This document shows, piece by piece, positions 1 through 11,191 of a DNA stretch of 64,000 nucleotides. Made by a program: the position numbers and the translations under genes. The notes beneath the pieces are model-generated. The model saw nothing but the letters and a program-made list of their open reading frames with translations, was not told the origin of the DNA and searched no databases. The DNA lies in the NCBI RefSeq assembly GCF_001584335.1, contig NZ_LSBB01000020.1:62001-126000 (forward strand), read 5' to 3'. Origin of the DNA: Bacillus atrophaeus. Lineage in GTDB: Bacteria > Bacillota > Bacilli > Bacillales > Bacillaceae. Position 1 is the first letter of the stretch. Each line of letters opens with the position of its first letter.

Positions 1-2
1 AT

Positions 3-955
3 TTGCCTCCGGCTTTAAGCCATAAACAAAATGTGCTGATGTGTGAAGGTGGTTGCTATTGTCTGAATAAATTCAGGAACGGGAGCCTTACAAGGGCTGC
101 CAATATAATGAACTGCAAGCGGATTGAATTGGCGGAACAATTAAACTGTTTTGACACAGAGGGCATCACCCATCATGCAAAGGTTCCGCTTGAAGGCGGC
201 GGGCGAAGCTTCGGACTGCTGAACGTTGCCGCGGCGGGAAAAACCTTATTCGACGAGGATGAGCTTCACCTGCTTGAGGCTGTTGCTTTTCAGATCGGAA
301 CGGCGATACAGCGAATGAAACTGGCCGAATATGAACAAAAAAACGCTCTCTTAATGGAGCGTAACCGCCTTGCTCAGGATCTTCATGATTCAGTCAACCA
401 AATGCTGTTTTCCGTCAGTTTAACGGCAAAAGCGGCAAAATCATTAACAAAAGACAAGACACTTCAGGATATGATCGATTTTATCCAAACCTTATCACAA
501 GACGCCCTTGCAGAAATGAAGTCACTCATCTGGCAGCTCCGCCCTGAAGGACTTGAAAAGGGATTGCCTTCAGCCGTAAAAAGCTACGGAACGCTTATCG
601 GGCTGACCGTTAATGTCAAGCAGACAGGGAGCCTGTCCTCTCTCTCCGATGAACAAGAGCTTATGCTGTGGCGGATCGTGCAGGAGGCGCTTAACAATTG
701 TAAAAAACATGCCGGGACGGATACGGCATATGTGTATATTGCTTTACGCGGTAAACAGATTGCACTTGAAGTCATTGATCATGGCAGCGGTTTTTGTGCG
801 GAGGCGCATGACGGGCTGCCTTCCCTAGGGATTAAGGGAATGAAGGAGCGTGCTGAAACCAGAGGCGGCCGATTTGCGATACACTCAGAGCTCGGAGCGG
901 GCACGGTCATTTCTGTCAGCCTCCCGCTTAGTGAACAGAAGGGAAGGACAATGTG

Positions 956-956
<1 letters not shown>
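3..956 (+). CDS. yhcY: Sensor histidine kinase YhcY, C-terminal part (5' end outside window)
   Basis: NarL-family cytoplasmic sensor kinase that should phosphorylate the response regulator encoded next to it. The visible 317 residues hold the end of a GAF domain (about 1-105), a HisKA_3 dimerisation/phosphoacceptor helix with the H-box RNRLAQDLHDSVNQ (His128 of the visible part), and an HATPase_c domain with the N-box EALNNCKKHAG and G-box SLGIKGMKER. No membrane segment is seen in this part. The reading frame is already open at base 3, so the start is upstream of the window. It overlaps yhcZ, which shows a kinase-regulator operon. The signal sensed is unknown. Confidence 0.9.
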
Positions 957-2139
<1,183 letters not shown>

Positions 2140-2141
<2 letters not shown>

Positions 2142-2382
2142 ATGTCAAAAGTGCCAATTGATCTTGATAAGTCAGTTCTGTGGCATGGTCAATATAACGG
2201 AGAAGAGAGTACAGTTCCTTTTCAAGAACACCATAATCATGTTCAAAGTGGTACGCGTGCAGAAAATGCTCAATACGTTTTGACAATAAATCGTCTTCTG
2301 TGCGCACCATTAAAATCAATAAGTTATCCCACTGTGAACGATGAGTGTAATATAACGCTTTATCATAATCCGCATAATTCAA
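2140..2382 (-). CDS. yhdB: Conserved hypothetical protein YhdB
   Basis: A small acidic protein of 80 residues, rich in Tyr, His and Leu (YADYDKALYYTHRSQWDNLL), with no signal peptide or membrane segment. It is recognised by position and sequence as YhdB of B. subtilis, whose function is unknown. The start is TTG at 2382 with AAAGGAG about 11 nt upstream. It is convergent with azr and divergent from yhdC. Confidence 0.8.
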
Positions 2383-2589
2383 CTGAATCGCTTCTCCTTT
2401 CTTGTGAGAAGTTCGTGTTTAGTTTATGCAGCGGATGATTTTATTGACCGGGGAAAAGTTGGCGTTTGCGTCAGTAGCGGAGTAGCAATATGAGGGAGAC
2501 ATAAAAATCAATGCGTTTTACATGAATGCCGGATGGAAATTGGGAAACCCTATGACATGACATAAATCTAGGCACAGGAGAATTTGAAA

Positions 2590-2913
2590 ATGAAATCACT
2601 TCCGTATACCATTGCCCTTCTTTTTTGCGGCCTTTTGATCGTTTCCATTGCTGCGAAAGGGTACTCAACAAATCCGAATGAGTCAGTGCAGAAGTGGGAG
2701 CAGCTCGCCTGGAGCAAGCTTCAGGATGAATATAAGGGCGCTTCTTTATCTGATTATGCTTATATGGGGCGAACTGAGGTTAATGATGAACAGACAAAAG
2801 ACGTCTTTCGTGTGACGGTCAGCCGGAATAAAGAAACATTTTCTGCTCATGCAGAGGTCTATTTTCATCCGGTGACAAAGCATATGATCAGCATCAACGT
2901 CTTTCGGCTGTAA
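2590..2913 (+). CDS. yhdC: Small secreted or membrane-anchored protein YhdC
   Basis: 107 residues. The N-terminus [20 protein letters not shown] is a hydrophobic signal or anchor segment, followed by an extracellular domain with a Trp/Tyr-rich stretch and a C-terminal beta-rich part. ATG at 2590 is preferred over TTG at 2584 because AGGAG lies 9 nt upstream of the ATG and only 3 nt from the TTG. Function is unknown; the position matches B. subtilis yhdC. Confidence 0.78.
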   Translation: MKSLPYTIALLFCGLLIVSIAAKGYSTNPNESVQKWEQLAWSKLQDEYKGASLSDYAYMGRTEVNDEQTKDVFRVTVSRNKETFSAHAEVYFHPVTKHMISINVFRL

Positions 2914-2920
2914 GACAATG

Positions 2921-2955
2921 AAAAAACTGTACAGCCCTAAGGCCATACAGTTTGA
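2921..2955. terminator. Bidirectional terminator between yhdC and lytF
   Basis: An 11-bp stem (ACTGTATGGCC with one wobble and partner GGGCTGTACAGT, loop TTAG) at 2926-2951. A tract of six T residues follows on the lytF (minus) side and a shorter one on the yhdC side. Confidence 0.85.
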
Positions 2956-2960
2956 ACCGT

Positions 2961-4370
2961 TTATAAATAACGTTTTGCTCCGAGGTAGCGCTGTTTCCAA
3001 TAGGAATTGCTCATCTTTGAGATGACGACGCCTGAATCGTTGGCATTAATAAATTCGCCGTTTCCGAGATAAATGCCGACATGAGAAGGGCCCGCCGCAT
3101 ACGTTGTGAAAAAGACAAAGTCGCCGACTGCCGGCTGGCTGACCGGTTTCATGACATTCCAATAACCGGCCGCTGTTAACCTGGAGACAGAAGTGACTTT
3201 ATTTAGTGCATAATAGATAAAGCCGCTGCAGTCAAAACCTGAAGGCGTTGTGCCGCCCCAGCGGTAAGGCACTCCTAATTGTTGTTTGGCAGCCGCAATC
3301 ATTTGGTTAATCTTCGTGCTTCTTGAGCCTGTGCTTGTTGAAGGCGAAGATGTAGAAGGAGTGGAAGCCGTGCCTGAAATCGTTAATTTCTGGCCGACTT
3401 GCAGCACATCTGTTTTCAGATTGTTTTTATCGCGGATCTGCTGGGCGGTCACATTGTACTTTTGCGCGATCACCCAGAGAGAGTCGCCGCTTTTTACAGT
3501 ATAAACCGTTGTCTTCCCTGAACCGGTATTCTTCGACGGTGAAGTTGAAGAATTCGATGATGTGCCTGAAAGCTGCAATACTTGTCCGACTTGAAGCACA
3601 TCTGATTTTAAATTGTTGCTGTTTCTGATTTGCTGAACGGAGACATTATGCTGATTGGCGATTTTCCAGAGAGAGTCTCCGCTTTTGACTATGTATTTAG
3701 TTGATGATGACGGCTTCGTCTTTGATGAACTGTTTGAGCTGGAACTTGTTTTATCAGAAGCCGTTCCTTTTATTTTTAATACTTGCTTCACATAAATGGT
3801 ATCTGATTTTAAATTGTTCAAAACCTTTAATTCGCCGATGGACATATTGACTTTGTTTGCGATTTTCCAAAGTGAATCGCCGAGCTGAACCGTATAAGTG
3901 CCTGAAGCTGACGTTTTTTTGTTGCTCTGGGACGATTTGTTTGTGCTTGATTTGGAATTGGAAACGGTTCCTGAAACCTTTAATTTTTGTCCTGCACGAA
4001 TGAGATCGCTGCTAAGCCCGTTTAGTTTTTTAAGTTCCTGAACAGACATTTTAAAATCGCTTGCAATCAGCCACAGCGAATCGCCGTTTTTGACTGTGTA
4101 CACAGAATTTCCGCTTTTGGCTGATGATGAAGAGGTAGATGAGCTTGATTTTCCGTTTGGAATGTCGAGTGTTTGTCCGATCGACAGCACCGTGCTCTTC
4201 AGATGATTTGCAGACTTAATTTTGTCAATGGTTGTATTGTAGTTTTGAGCAAGTTTCCATAAAGAATCCCCGCTTTTTACCTTAATGGTTTGTGCCTCTG
4301 CCGGTGTTACAGCAATGGTTGTGCCTACGATCGCGGATGCTGTTAACCCTGCCGCTAGTTTCTTTTTCAT
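2961..4370 (-). CDS. lytF: Cell-separation DL-endopeptidase LytF (CwlE), five LysM repeats
   Basis: Secreted peptidoglycan hydrolase that cuts D-glutamyl-meso-diaminopimelate bonds at septa so that daughter cells part. After a signal peptide ([20 protein letters not shown], Ala-rich cleavage region at AEA) come five LysM cell-wall-binding repeats, each with a GDSLW core, joined by Ser/Thr-rich linkers. A C-terminal NlpC/P60 domain follows, with catalytic Cys in [10 protein letters not shown] and His in [15 protein letters not shown] at 4370 is chosen (GGAG 6 nt upstream); an upstream in-frame ATG at 4391 has no ribosome site. The domain organisation matches B. subtilis LytF. Confidence 0.95.
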   Translation of the reverse strand: MKKKLAAGLTASAIVGTTIAVTPAEAQTIKVKSGDSLWKLAQNYNTTIDKIKSANHLKSTVLSIGQTLDIPNGKSSSSTSSSSAKSGNSVYTVKNGDSLWLIASDFKMSVQELKKLNGLSSDLIRAGQKLKVSGTVSNSKSSTNKSSQSNKKTSASGTYTVQLGDSLWKIANKVNMSIGELKVLNNLKSDTIYVKQVLKIKGTASDKTSSSSNSSSKTKPSSSTKYIVKSGDSLWKIANQHNVSVQQIRNSNNLKSDVLQVGQVLQLSGTSSNSSTSPSKNTGSGKTTVYTVKSGDSLWVIAQKYNVTAQQIRDKNNLKTDVLQVGQKLTISGTASTPSTSSPSTSTGSRSTKINQMIAAAKQQLGVPYRWGGTTPSGFDCSGFIYYALNKVTSVSRLTAAGYWNVMKPVSQPAVGDFVFFTTYAAGPSHVGIYLGNGEFINANDSGVVISKMSNSYWKQRYLGAKRYL

Positions 4371-4475
4371 ATGAATCTCCTTTTCCCCCATGAAAAGTAT
4401 TTTGCTTTTTTCTTAAAACAATGTCCCTTATTTATTTTTAAGATAATTTTAAGGAAAAAACAATCATTATTTTTA

Positions 4476-4502
4476 TTATCGGCTGGATAAGCATTTCATT
4501 TC
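4476..4502 (-). promoter_or_regulatory. Sigma-D promoter of lytF
   Basis: Reading toward lytF, GAAA is followed after 15 nt by GCCGATAA, against the motility sigma-D consensus TAAA-N15-GCCGATAT. LytF is known to belong to the sigma-D regulon in B. subtilis. Confidence 0.8.
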
Positions 4503-4556
4503 GTCTTTTTTGACAGATCGGTTATATTTTCCTATGTTATGTTTGAAAAAAATACA

Positions 4557-4583
4557 TAAAAAAAGAAGGAAACGCGTTCCTTC
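4557..4583 (-). terminator. Terminator after nsrR
   Basis: On the minus strand GAAGGAA and TTCCTTC form a 7-bp stem around CGCGT, followed by seven T residues. It lies directly after the nsrR stop codon. Confidence 0.85.
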
Positions 4584-4585
4584 AC

Positions 4586-5017
4586 TCACTTTAACAATCG
4601 CATGATGTCCTGCTTGTTTTTGACTAAATCGCCCAGTGTGTACTTGTCCAGCACTGAGAGATATGCCAGAAGCGCTTCATTGAATACATGCTTCAAACCG
4701 CAAACCGGAGAAATAATACAAAGATTCTTACCCGAATCAAAGCATTCGACAATATTAAAGTCATCTTCCGTTTTTCGGACTACCTCTCCGATGTTGATAT
4801 CTTCAGGTGCCATACCTAAACGTATGCCGCCGCCCCGGCCGCGGATGGTTTCCACATAACCAAGCTGGCCGAGCTGGTAAATGACTTTCATCAGGTGGTT
4901 TTTTGAAATTGAATACGTTTCTGCGATTTGTTTTATATTGCAAAGATCTTCTGTATGTTGGGTGGCCAAGAAAATCAAGACCCGTAAAGAGTAGTCTGTA
5001 TAATTTGTTAATTTCAT
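4586..5017 (-). CDS. nsrR: Nitric-oxide-sensing Rrf2-family repressor NsrR
   Basis: Iron-sulfur repressor of nitrite/NO-response genes (in B. subtilis nasD and hmp). 143 residues with an N-terminal winged helix-turn-helix (ISKNHLMKVIYQLGQLGYV). Cys92, Cys100 and Cys106 lie in a cluster (ECFDSGKNLCIISPVCGLKH) and Asp8 is present, the same four residues reported to hold the [4Fe-4S] cluster in B. subtilis NsrR. It is a single gene with its own terminator. Confidence 0.93.
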   Translation of the reverse strand: MKLTNYTDYSLRVLIFLATQHTEDLCNIKQIAETYSISKNHLMKVIYQLGQLGYVETIRGRGGGIRLGMAPEDINIGEVVRKTEDDFNIVECFDSGKNLCIISPVCGLKHVFNEALLAYLSVLDKYTLGDLVKNKQDIMRLLK

Positions 5018-5105
5018 AATATGACCTCGAAATAAGAGATTTCTTCTATCTTATCATATTCTATTATAAAATGAAAAAAAAGGAATTAAGCCAAAACAGG
5101 CATAA

Positions 5106-5137
5106 AAAAAGAGTGAGCCGATAAGCTCACTCTTTTT
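5106..5137 (-). terminator. Terminator after the YgxB-like gene
   Basis: GAGTGAGC and GCTCACTC pair around a 6-nt loop and are flanked by A and T tracts on both sides. It lies next to the stop codon at 5140. Confidence 0.88.
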
Positions 5138-5139
5138 GA

Positions 5140-6684
5140 TTAGGATAAGTGATTCGGTGGTTCTTGATTTCCAGACTCATTCGGCCGCTTTTGTTTACTT
5201 ATTTCGGTGTTTTGAATTTTGCGGTCGATCTTTGCTAAATAGTTAGCAGCGAAGTCTTTTCCGCCAAGTCCAAACGATAAGCCGAATGCGAGAGCAAACC
5301 CGCCCAGCACAATAATAAACGCTGAATTGACTATTGTAGCTGCCACTCCGAGCTGGTCAAGAGCCATAAAGAACGACAAGGCGATAATGGTATACTTCGT
5401 GATCGCTGCCAATGATTTGAATTCCTGCCCTTTGATCACGCTGGCCAGCAGTTTGCTGACAAGCTGTCCGGCATAAAGGCCGAGTGCGAGAATAAAGACA
5501 GCGACAAATACATTCGGCAAATAGGCAATGATTCCTGTTGCGATCACCACGAGGAAGTGAAGCTGAACAATTTGCAGCGCCTCGGCTGTAAACAGCAGAA
5601 TGACAACAATTTGAGCAATCATGCCGACGATTTGCGCGAGCGATAATTTCGCCGGTTCCTGAGTTCCGAGGCCCATTTTTCCTAATAATGAGTTAAAGCC
5701 TGTCCGGTGCAGGAGTCCCGCAACCATCGTATTCACCCATTTTCCGACCCAAATTCCGGCCAATATGAGGACAATAGCGATAATGATATTAGGAAGCATG
5801 GTCAGTACGTTATTCAGCATAGCGACGGCAGGCCCGGATATACCCGCGATATCAAGCTGGTCAAGAGCTGAAATGACAACCGGAATTAAAATGAGCACAT
5901 ACGCGATCGTGCCGATGATAGCTGAAAGGCTTGTGTCTTTTAAGTAAATAGACAGTCCCATACGCGCAGCCATCCGTTCTGTGCCTATGCTGGCAAGGAA
6001 ATTTGTGATGATGTCACGAACAATACGCGCGATGAGCCAGCCGATTAAGACGATAAGGGCCGCTGCGAATAATTTCGGCAGGAATGAAAGCACGCTTTCC
6101 ATCATTCCCGTAAACGGACCTGATATGCCGCTGATTTGAAGCGCGGATAAGACACCAGGCAAAAAGACCAGCAAAACGAGATAAAAAACAATTTGTGACG
6201 CCGTGTAGACAGCCTGATGTATATCTTTTCCTTCTGAAATCAAATTCCACTGGCGCAGCTTTTCAGCGATATGCATTTTCGTGCCGAGTTTTTTCACAAG
6301 ATAGCTCAGCACTGAAGCGACTGCCCAGCCGAGTAATAGAATCAATCCAGCCTTCAACACGCTCGGAACCGCTGCAGCAATGGCAGAAAGCATGCTGACA
6401 AACGGCGAAGCGACGGCAGTCAGATGCAGAATGTTAAAGAATAAAATGAATACAATGATTAATGCGATAAAGTAAACGACTTTGCTGATGACTTTTTCTG
6501 ATGAATAGCGGGCTGGTTTTTTGTCCGCAAACAGTTTGTCATCCATTTTCGTTTTTTGGAGCCCTTTGTAAACCCCTTTTTCGATGGCTTTGGCAATGGC
6601 CCAGCCGATGAGTAAAACGAGTAAAGCGATGATTAGGTTTGGTAATTTACTGAGAGAAGAACTAAGCATGTCAGCAACATTCAA
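5140..6684 (-). CDS. ygxB: Polytopic membrane protein with repeated TM-helix domains (YgxB locus)
   Basis: 514 residues with about a dozen hydrophobic segments arranged as repeats of the pattern LPNLIIALLVLLIGW, seen again around LPKLFAAALIVLIGWLIARI and LPNIIIAIVLILAGIWVGKW. This is the 'conserved TM helix' repeat associated with the mechanosensitive-channel superfamily. No soluble catalytic domain is present. The C-terminal 30 residues are polar and cytoplasmic-looking. The position between nsrR and spoVR is that of B. subtilis ygxB; function is not established and the symbol rests on position. Confidence 0.7.
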   Translation of the reverse strand: MNVADMLSSSLSKLPNLIIALLVLLIGWAIAKAIEKGVYKGLQKTKMDDKLFADKKPARYSSEKVISKVVYFIALIIVFILFFNILHLTAVASPFVSMLSAIAAAVPSVLKAGLILLLGWAVASVLSYLVKKLGTKMHIAEKLRQWNLISEGKDIHQAVYTASQIVFYLVLLVFLPGVLSALQISGISGPFTGMMESVLSFLPKLFAAALIVLIGWLIARIVRDIITNFLASIGTERMAARMGLSIYLKDTSLSAIIGTIAYVLILIPVVISALDQLDIAGISGPAVAMLNNVLTMLPNIIIAIVLILAGIWVGKWVNTMVAGLLHRTGFNSLLGKMGLGTQEPAKLSLAQIVGMIAQIVVILLFTAEALQIVQLHFLVVIATGIIAYLPNVFVAVFILALGLYAGQLVSKLLASVIKGQEFKSLAAITKYTIIALSFFMALDQLGVAATIVNSAFIIVLGGFALAFGLSFGLGGKDFAANYLAKIDRKIQNTEISKQKRPNESGNQEPPNHLS

Positions 6685-6817
6685 TGGGTATCGCTCCTTT
6701 TTGAAAAAGTTATATGCGTGTTTTACCCACTCGGATATTTAGCAAACCACTTGAGTGTGTTTCCTTATTTATCCTTCCAGTTCTTGATAGCCCCTAAAGA
6801 AAGTTCTTTTTCACATT

Positions 6818-6846
6818 TCATCTTTTGACAGGATGGCTCATACATT
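6818..6846 (+). promoter_or_regulatory. Sigma-E promoter of spoVR
   Basis: TCATCTT, 14 nt, CATACATT. The -10 is a full match to the sigma-E consensus CATACANT and the -35 matches KMATATT at 6 of 7 positions. spoVR is a known mother-cell sigma-E gene in B. subtilis. Confidence 0.75.
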
Positions 6847-6875
6847 ATAGATAAGTCCAAGTAGGGGGGATTCGG

Positions 6876-8282
6876 TTGAACGTGGAGGAAAAGAAGGATT
6901 TGCAGCGGGCAATTGAGGAAATTACCGAAATTGCAAAGGGATTCGGCCTTGATTTCTACCCGATGAGATATGAAATTTGTCCAGCGGAAATTATTTATAC
7001 ATTTGGAGCGTACGGCATGCCTACAAGATTCAGCCACTGGAGCTTCGGCAAGCAGTTTCACAAAATGAAGCTGCATTATGACCTTGGATTAAGCAAAATT
7101 TATGAACTGGTCGTCAATTCAGATCCATGTTACGCCTTTTTACTGGACAGTAATGCGCTGATCCAAAATAAATTGATTGTCGCTCATGTGTTAGCCCATT
7201 GTGATTTTTTCAAAAACAATTGCCGTTTTCAAAATACGAAGCGGGACATGGTTGAGAGCATGGCGGCAACGGCTGAGCGTATCAAATATTATGAACGGGT
7301 TCACGGAACAAAGGAAGTAGAATCCTTTCTAGATGCTATTCTCGCGATTCAGGAGCATATAGATCCGTCACTTGTGCGCCCGAAGCTGTTGTGGAGCATG
7401 GATGATGAGGAAGAAGAGGAGAGAGCGGCAGCCACCCCGTACGATGATCTTTGGGGATTGGATGAAAAAAAGAAAACACAAGAGAAAAGAAAAGTGAAAA
7501 AGCATTTTCCTCCCCAGCCTGAAAAGGATATCCTGCTCTTTATTGAAGAGCATTCGCGTGAGCTTGAACCGTGGCAGCGTGATATTTTGACAATGATGAG
7601 GGAGGAAATGCTCTACTTTTGGCCGCAGCTTGAGACAAAAATTATGAATGAAGGCTGGGCTTCCTATTGGCATCAAAGAATCATCCGCGAGCTTGATTTA
7701 ACCTCTGATGAGTCCATTGAATTCGCAAAGCTGAACGCCGGCGTTGTCCAGCCGTCCAAAACGGGCATTAACCCATATTATTTAGGGTTGAAAATCTTTG
7801 AAAATATAGAAGAAAAGTATAATAACCCGACCGAAGAGATGAAAAAAATTGGAGTGAAGCCGAATTCGGGCCGGGAAAAAATGTTTGAAGTCAGAGAAAT
7901 AGAATCGGATATATCGTTTATCCGCAATTACTTAACGAAGGATTTAGTCATGAGAGAGGACCTGTACTTATTCCAAAAGCAGGGAAGAGATTACAAAATT
8001 GTTGATAAGGAATGGCAGTCCGTCCGTGATCAGCTTGTCAGCATGCGGGTTAACGGAGGATTTCCATATTTAACTGTCAATGACGGAGATTACTTGAAAA
8101 ACAATGAGCTTTATATTAAGCATTGGTACGAAGGAATCGAATTGGATTTGAAATACTTGGAGAAGGTCCTTCCCTACTTGTATCAGCTGTGGGGCAGAAG
8201 CGTTCACATTGAATCGATTCTTGAGGATAAGCCGGTGATGTTCTCTTATGACGGAAAAGGGGTGCATCGGCGGTATTTATAA
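6876..8282 (+). CDS. spoVR: Stage V sporulation protein SpoVR
   Basis: A soluble 468-residue protein needed for normal spore cortex formation in B. subtilis; its biochemical role is unknown. The family-typical N-terminal part ([29 protein letters not shown]) and the central [14 protein letters not shown] motif (here [13 protein letters not shown]) are intact. The start is TTG at 6876 with GGGGGGA at good spacing. An acidic/basic low-complexity insert lies at about 170-210. It is monocistronic, with a sigma-E promoter about 30 nt upstream and a strong terminator behind. Confidence 0.95.
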   Translation: MNVEEKKDLQRAIEEITEIAKGFGLDFYPMRYEICPAEIIYTFGAYGMPTRFSHWSFGKQFHKMKLHYDLGLSKIYELVVNSDPCYAFLLDSNALIQNKLIVAHVLAHCDFFKNNCRFQNTKRDMVESMAATAERIKYYERVHGTKEVESFLDAILAIQEHIDPSLVRPKLLWSMDDEEEEERAAATPYDDLWGLDEKKKTQEKRKVKKHFPPQPEKDILLFIEEHSRELEPWQRDILTMMREEMLYFWPQLETKIMNEGWASYWHQRIIRELDLTSDESIEFAKLNAGVVQPSKTGINPYYLGLKIFENIEEKYNNPTEEMKKIGVKPNSGREKMFEVREIESDISFIRNYLTKDLVMREDLYLFQKQGRDYKIVDKEWQSVRDQLVSMRVNGGFPYLTVNDGDYLKNNELYIKHWYEGIELDLKYLEKVLPYLYQLWGRSVHIESILEDKPVMFSYDGKGVHRRYL

Positions 8283-8286
8283 AGTA

Positions 8287-8319
8287 AAAAAGGATGCAGG
8301 CAGCCTGCATCCTTTTTTT
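8287..8319. terminator. Bidirectional terminator between spoVR and phoA
   Basis: A 9-bp stem, GGATGCAGG with CCTGCATCC and a 3-nt loop, flanked by five A and seven T residues, lies between two converging genes. Confidence 0.93.
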
Positions 8320-8322
8320 ATG

Positions 8323-9699
8323 TTATTTTCCAGTTTTTAAGATCTTAAAAATCTTTTTCGCCTGGTCCGTGTTGTTGATCAGCCCGGCGAATTTTTCTTT
8401 TCCTGGTCCGTACGCATAGACGGGAACCTCTTCACCGGTGTGGTCAGTACTTGTCCAGCCGCTGTTAGAACGGGTGTTGAAAAGCTTGATGATCGCTTTG
8501 TAGGCGCCTTTGTTCTGATCAGCTTGAGCGGCTGCTTCGACAGTTTTTATTTCCTCCGCGGTAAATGTAAGATCAGTATAGCGGGAAAGCACATCCTTAG
8601 CAGGTTTTCCCTCGGCTATCTTCTTCGCCATAAATTCAGGAGTCCGCTTCGCCGCTAAAATTGGTTTGGCGTGCCAATTTTTTTCGCTGTTTGCGCCGAT
8701 TGTAAAACCTCCGGTCGTATGGTCAGCAGTTGCGATGACAAGGGTGTGCTTATCTTTTTTTGCGAACTGAATCGCAGCTTTATAAGCTTTTTCAAAATCC
8801 TTCACTTCACTCATTGCTCCGACAACATCATTATCATGTGCGGCCCAGTCGATTTGGCTGCCTTCCACCATTAAGAAAAATCCTTTTTTGTTTTGATTAA
8901 GACGGTCAATAGCCGAACTTGTCATGTCTTCAAGCGACGGAGTCTGGCTGTCACGGTCTAAGGCTTTCGCAAGCCCTCCATCGGCGAATAATCCAAGGAT
9001 CTGTTTATTTTTATCTTTTTTTAATTCATGCTTTGTCGTTACATAACTATAACCGGTTTTCTTAAATTCTTCCGTTAAGTTTCTGTCTTTGCGGTTGAAA
9101 TATGTTTTTCCGCCGCCAAGCAAGACGTCGATTTTTTGTTTTCCGTTGATTTTATCATCAAAATAGCTATTTGCGATTTGATTCATATTTTTTCTTGATT
9201 CATTATGTGCGCCGTATGCTGCTGGGGTGGCGTGGTTGATTTCAGAGGTTGCGACAAGTCCGGTCGATTTTCCTTGCTCTTTTGCTTCCTCAAGCACGGA
9301 TTTAACTCTTTTTTTGTTTTTGTTTACGCCGATCGCGTTGTTATACGTTTTGACGCCGGTTGAGAGAGCAGTGCCTGCCGCCGCCGAATCTGTAATATTG
9401 TAATCCGGATCATCAGGGTAAGTCATCATCATGCCGGTAAGGTTAGGATCAAATTCGGTGAGTTTCATATCGTTCGGGGTCTTGCCGTTATTCTTCAGAG
9501 AGCGGTAGGCGTTTATGTATGGCGTTCCCATACCGTCTCCAATCATCACAATGACATTTCTGATTTCGTTCTTGTCTTGTTTTTTGGCGTCCGCTTTTTC
9601 TGCCTGCTGAAACTCAATACCGGTGAAAATTCCGGCTGTCAGCACTGAAACAGCAGCAAGCGGCAGGAGCTTGGCTTTCACATTTTGAAAAAATTTCAT
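8323..9699 (-). CDS. phoA: Secreted alkaline phosphatase A
   Basis: Phosphate-starvation alkaline phosphatase, 458 residues. The N-terminal signal peptide (KLLPLAAVSVLTAGIFTGIE, likely cut after ADA) is followed by the complete metal/active-site set: MIGDGMG, the nucleophile region NITDSAAAGTALSTG, SEINHATPAAYG, EGSQIDWAAHDND, ATADHTTGG and STDHTGEEVPV. It matches B. subtilis PhoA rather than PhoB. ATG at 9699 has GGAGG about 10 nt upstream. A PhoP box lies upstream. The gene is divergent from lytE. Confidence 0.95.
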   Translation of the reverse strand: MKFFQNVKAKLLPLAAVSVLTAGIFTGIEFQQAEKADAKKQDKNEIRNVIVMIGDGMGTPYINAYRSLKNNGKTPNDMKLTEFDPNLTGMMMTYPDDPDYNITDSAAAGTALSTGVKTYNNAIGVNKNKKRVKSVLEEAKEQGKSTGLVATSEINHATPAAYGAHNESRKNMNQIANSYFDDKINGKQKIDVLLGGGKTYFNRKDRNLTEEFKKTGYSYVTTKHELKKDKNKQILGLFADGGLAKALDRDSQTPSLEDMTSSAIDRLNQNKKGFFLMVEGSQIDWAAHDNDVVGAMSEVKDFEKAYKAAIQFAKKDKHTLVIATADHTTGGFTIGANSEKNWHAKPILAAKRTPEFMAKKIAEGKPAKDVLSRYTDLTFTAEEIKTVEAAAQADQNKGAYKAIIKLFNTRSNSGWTSTDHTGEEVPVYAYGPGKEKFAGLINNTDQAKKIFKILKTGK

Positions 9700-9773
9700 C
9701 GTCCGAATGCCTCCTTTGGTTATTGTTCTGCACGTATTATGGTAGCGAAACTTTGTTAAATACGGCTTTCGTT

Positions 9774-9812
9774 TGTATAAAAAGCAGGTAAATCATTGTT
9801 AGAAATTGTAAA
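9774..9812 (-). promoter_or_regulatory. PhoP box and -10 element of phoA
   Basis: Reading toward phoA, three hexamers TTTACA, CTAACA and TTTACC are spaced exactly 4 nt apart (9812-9787). A TATACA -10 at 9779-9774 follows after 7 nt. This is the typical PhoP-activated arrangement of direct TT(A/T/C)A(C/T)A repeats in place of a -35. Confidence 0.75.
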
Positions 9813-10132
9813 GGTGAGATACTTTTTTATCTTTCCGTATATCAGGGAAAAGCATTCGTTTTTTTCATTAAGATGTGAGTGCAGGAGAAAAATATTGGAG
9901 AAAACGAAAATGCCAGATAGAGGCTTTGACATGCTGGCAAATGAGAAGTTCTCTTCATAAAAGATACAATTTTTGGACTGCTCATACTGACTAGAAGGTT
10001 ATGTGATGTTTTCGAATTCCCTTATCTCTTCCTTCTTTTTGATATATTTCTAAATATAGAGATTGAAAGAAAAATAACATGACAAACAGCCGTAGTTTTT
10101 GTCACTTTTGAAATGAAATTGAAATATTTTGT
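9813..10132. other. Intergenic region between phoA and lytE
   Basis: AT-rich non-coding stretch between divergent phoA and lytE. The only open frame, on the minus strand (about 10022-10294), has no family features or ribosome site. I see no RNA gene or repeat. Confidence 0.6.
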
Positions 10133-10160
10133 ACCCTTAAAAACTTTTTTTAAAAACGAA
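10133..10160 (+). promoter_or_regulatory. Possible sigma-I promoter of lytE
   Basis: ACCC (10133-10136) and CGAA (10157-10160) are separated by an AT-only stretch, resembling the ACCC...CGAA pattern of sigma-I promoters. lytE is a known sigma-I gene. A separate TATAAT lies at 10215-10220. Assignment is by pattern only. Confidence 0.4.
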
Positions 10161-10282
10161 TTAGTAAGAAATTTGTCACAGGAAGTCAAGTCTATTTCTA
10201 TTGGGAATCTATCCTTATAATAGAAAACAGATAAATGATCAAAAAGACAATGAATGAGATAGGTATATATAGGGAGGAAATC

Positions 10283-11116
10283 ATGAAAAAGCAAATTATA
10301 ACAGCTACAACAGCAGTAGTTTTGGGGTCAACTTTGTTTGCAGGAGCGGCGTCTGCACAAAGCGTCAAAGTGAAAAAAGGCGATACATTATGGGGATTGT
10401 CCAAGAAATATGGCACATCTATCAACAGCATTAAATCAGAAAACAAATTAAAATCAGATATCATTTACATAGGACAAACGTTATCCGTTAACGGCAAATC
10501 GTCCTCAACAAGCTCAAGCAGCAGTTCATCATCATCATCTACTTATAAAGTAGTGAGTGGTGACAGTCTTTGGAAAATTTCGAAAAAATACAGCATGACA
10601 ATTAACGAATTGAAAAAATTAAACGGCCTAAAAACAGATTTAATCCGCGTCGGCCAGGTTCTTAAAGTGAAGGGCTCAAGCTCAAGTTCAAACCAAAGCT
10701 CGTCAAATGTTTCTGCATCAAAACCGTCTACATCATCAGGCAGCAACGTGTCATCAACGTCACTTAATGTAAGCAAGCTTGTATCTGATGCAAAAGCGCT
10801 CACTGGCACTCCGTATAAATGGGGCGGAACAACTACTTCTGGTTTTGATTGCAGCGGATTTATCTGGTACTTGCTGAATAAACAAACAAACGTGGGCAGA
10901 ACAAGCACTGCGGGATACTGGAGTTCTATGAAGAGCGTATCAAGCCCGTCTGTCGGCGACTTTGTTTTCTTTACAACATATCAAGCAGGCCCTTCTCACA
11001 TGGGTGTGTATATCGGAAACAACAAGTTCATCCATGCAGGATCTGATGGCGTGCAGACAAGCGATCTGAACAACAGCTATTGGAAACCTCGTTATCTTGG
11101 CGCAAAACGTTTCTAA
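10283..11116 (+). CDS. lytE: Cell-wall DL-endopeptidase LytE, two LysM repeats
   Basis: Secreted NlpC/P60 hydrolase; in B. subtilis LytE is one of the two redundant endopeptidases needed for sidewall elongation. Signal peptide (QIITATTAVVLGSTLFAGAA, cleavage near ASA), two LysM repeats (VKKGDTLWGLSKKYG and [15 protein letters not shown]) with Ser-rich linkers, then the catalytic domain with Cys in [10 protein letters not shown] and His in SHMGVYIGNNKF. 277 residues: B. subtilis 168 LytE has three LysM repeats and 334 residues, so one repeat unit is missing. ATG at 10283 has GGGAGGA. Confidence 0.9.
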   Translation: MKKQIITATTAVVLGSTLFAGAASAQSVKVKKGDTLWGLSKKYGTSINSIKSENKLKSDIIYIGQTLSVNGKSSSTSSSSSSSSSSTYKVVSGDSLWKISKKYSMTINELKKLNGLKTDLIRVGQVLKVKGSSSSSNQSSSNVSASKPSTSSGSNVSSTSLNVSKLVSDAKALTGTPYKWGGTTTSGFDCSGFIWYLLNKQTNVGRTSTAGYWSSMKSVSSPSVGDFVFFTTYQAGPSHMGVYIGNNKFIHAGSDGVQTSDLNNSYWKPRYLGAKRF

Positions 11117-11126
11117 TTGCCTTTTG

Positions 11127-11152
11127 AAACCCGTTCATTGAACGGGTTTTTT
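11127..11152. terminator. Terminator between lytE and citR
   Basis: AAACCCGTTCA and TGAACGGGTTT form a stem followed by six T residues. It lies between converging lytE and citR. Confidence 0.9.
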
Positions 11153-11191
11153 ATTATTACATTAGACGGGTGACATGATGATTGGTTACAG

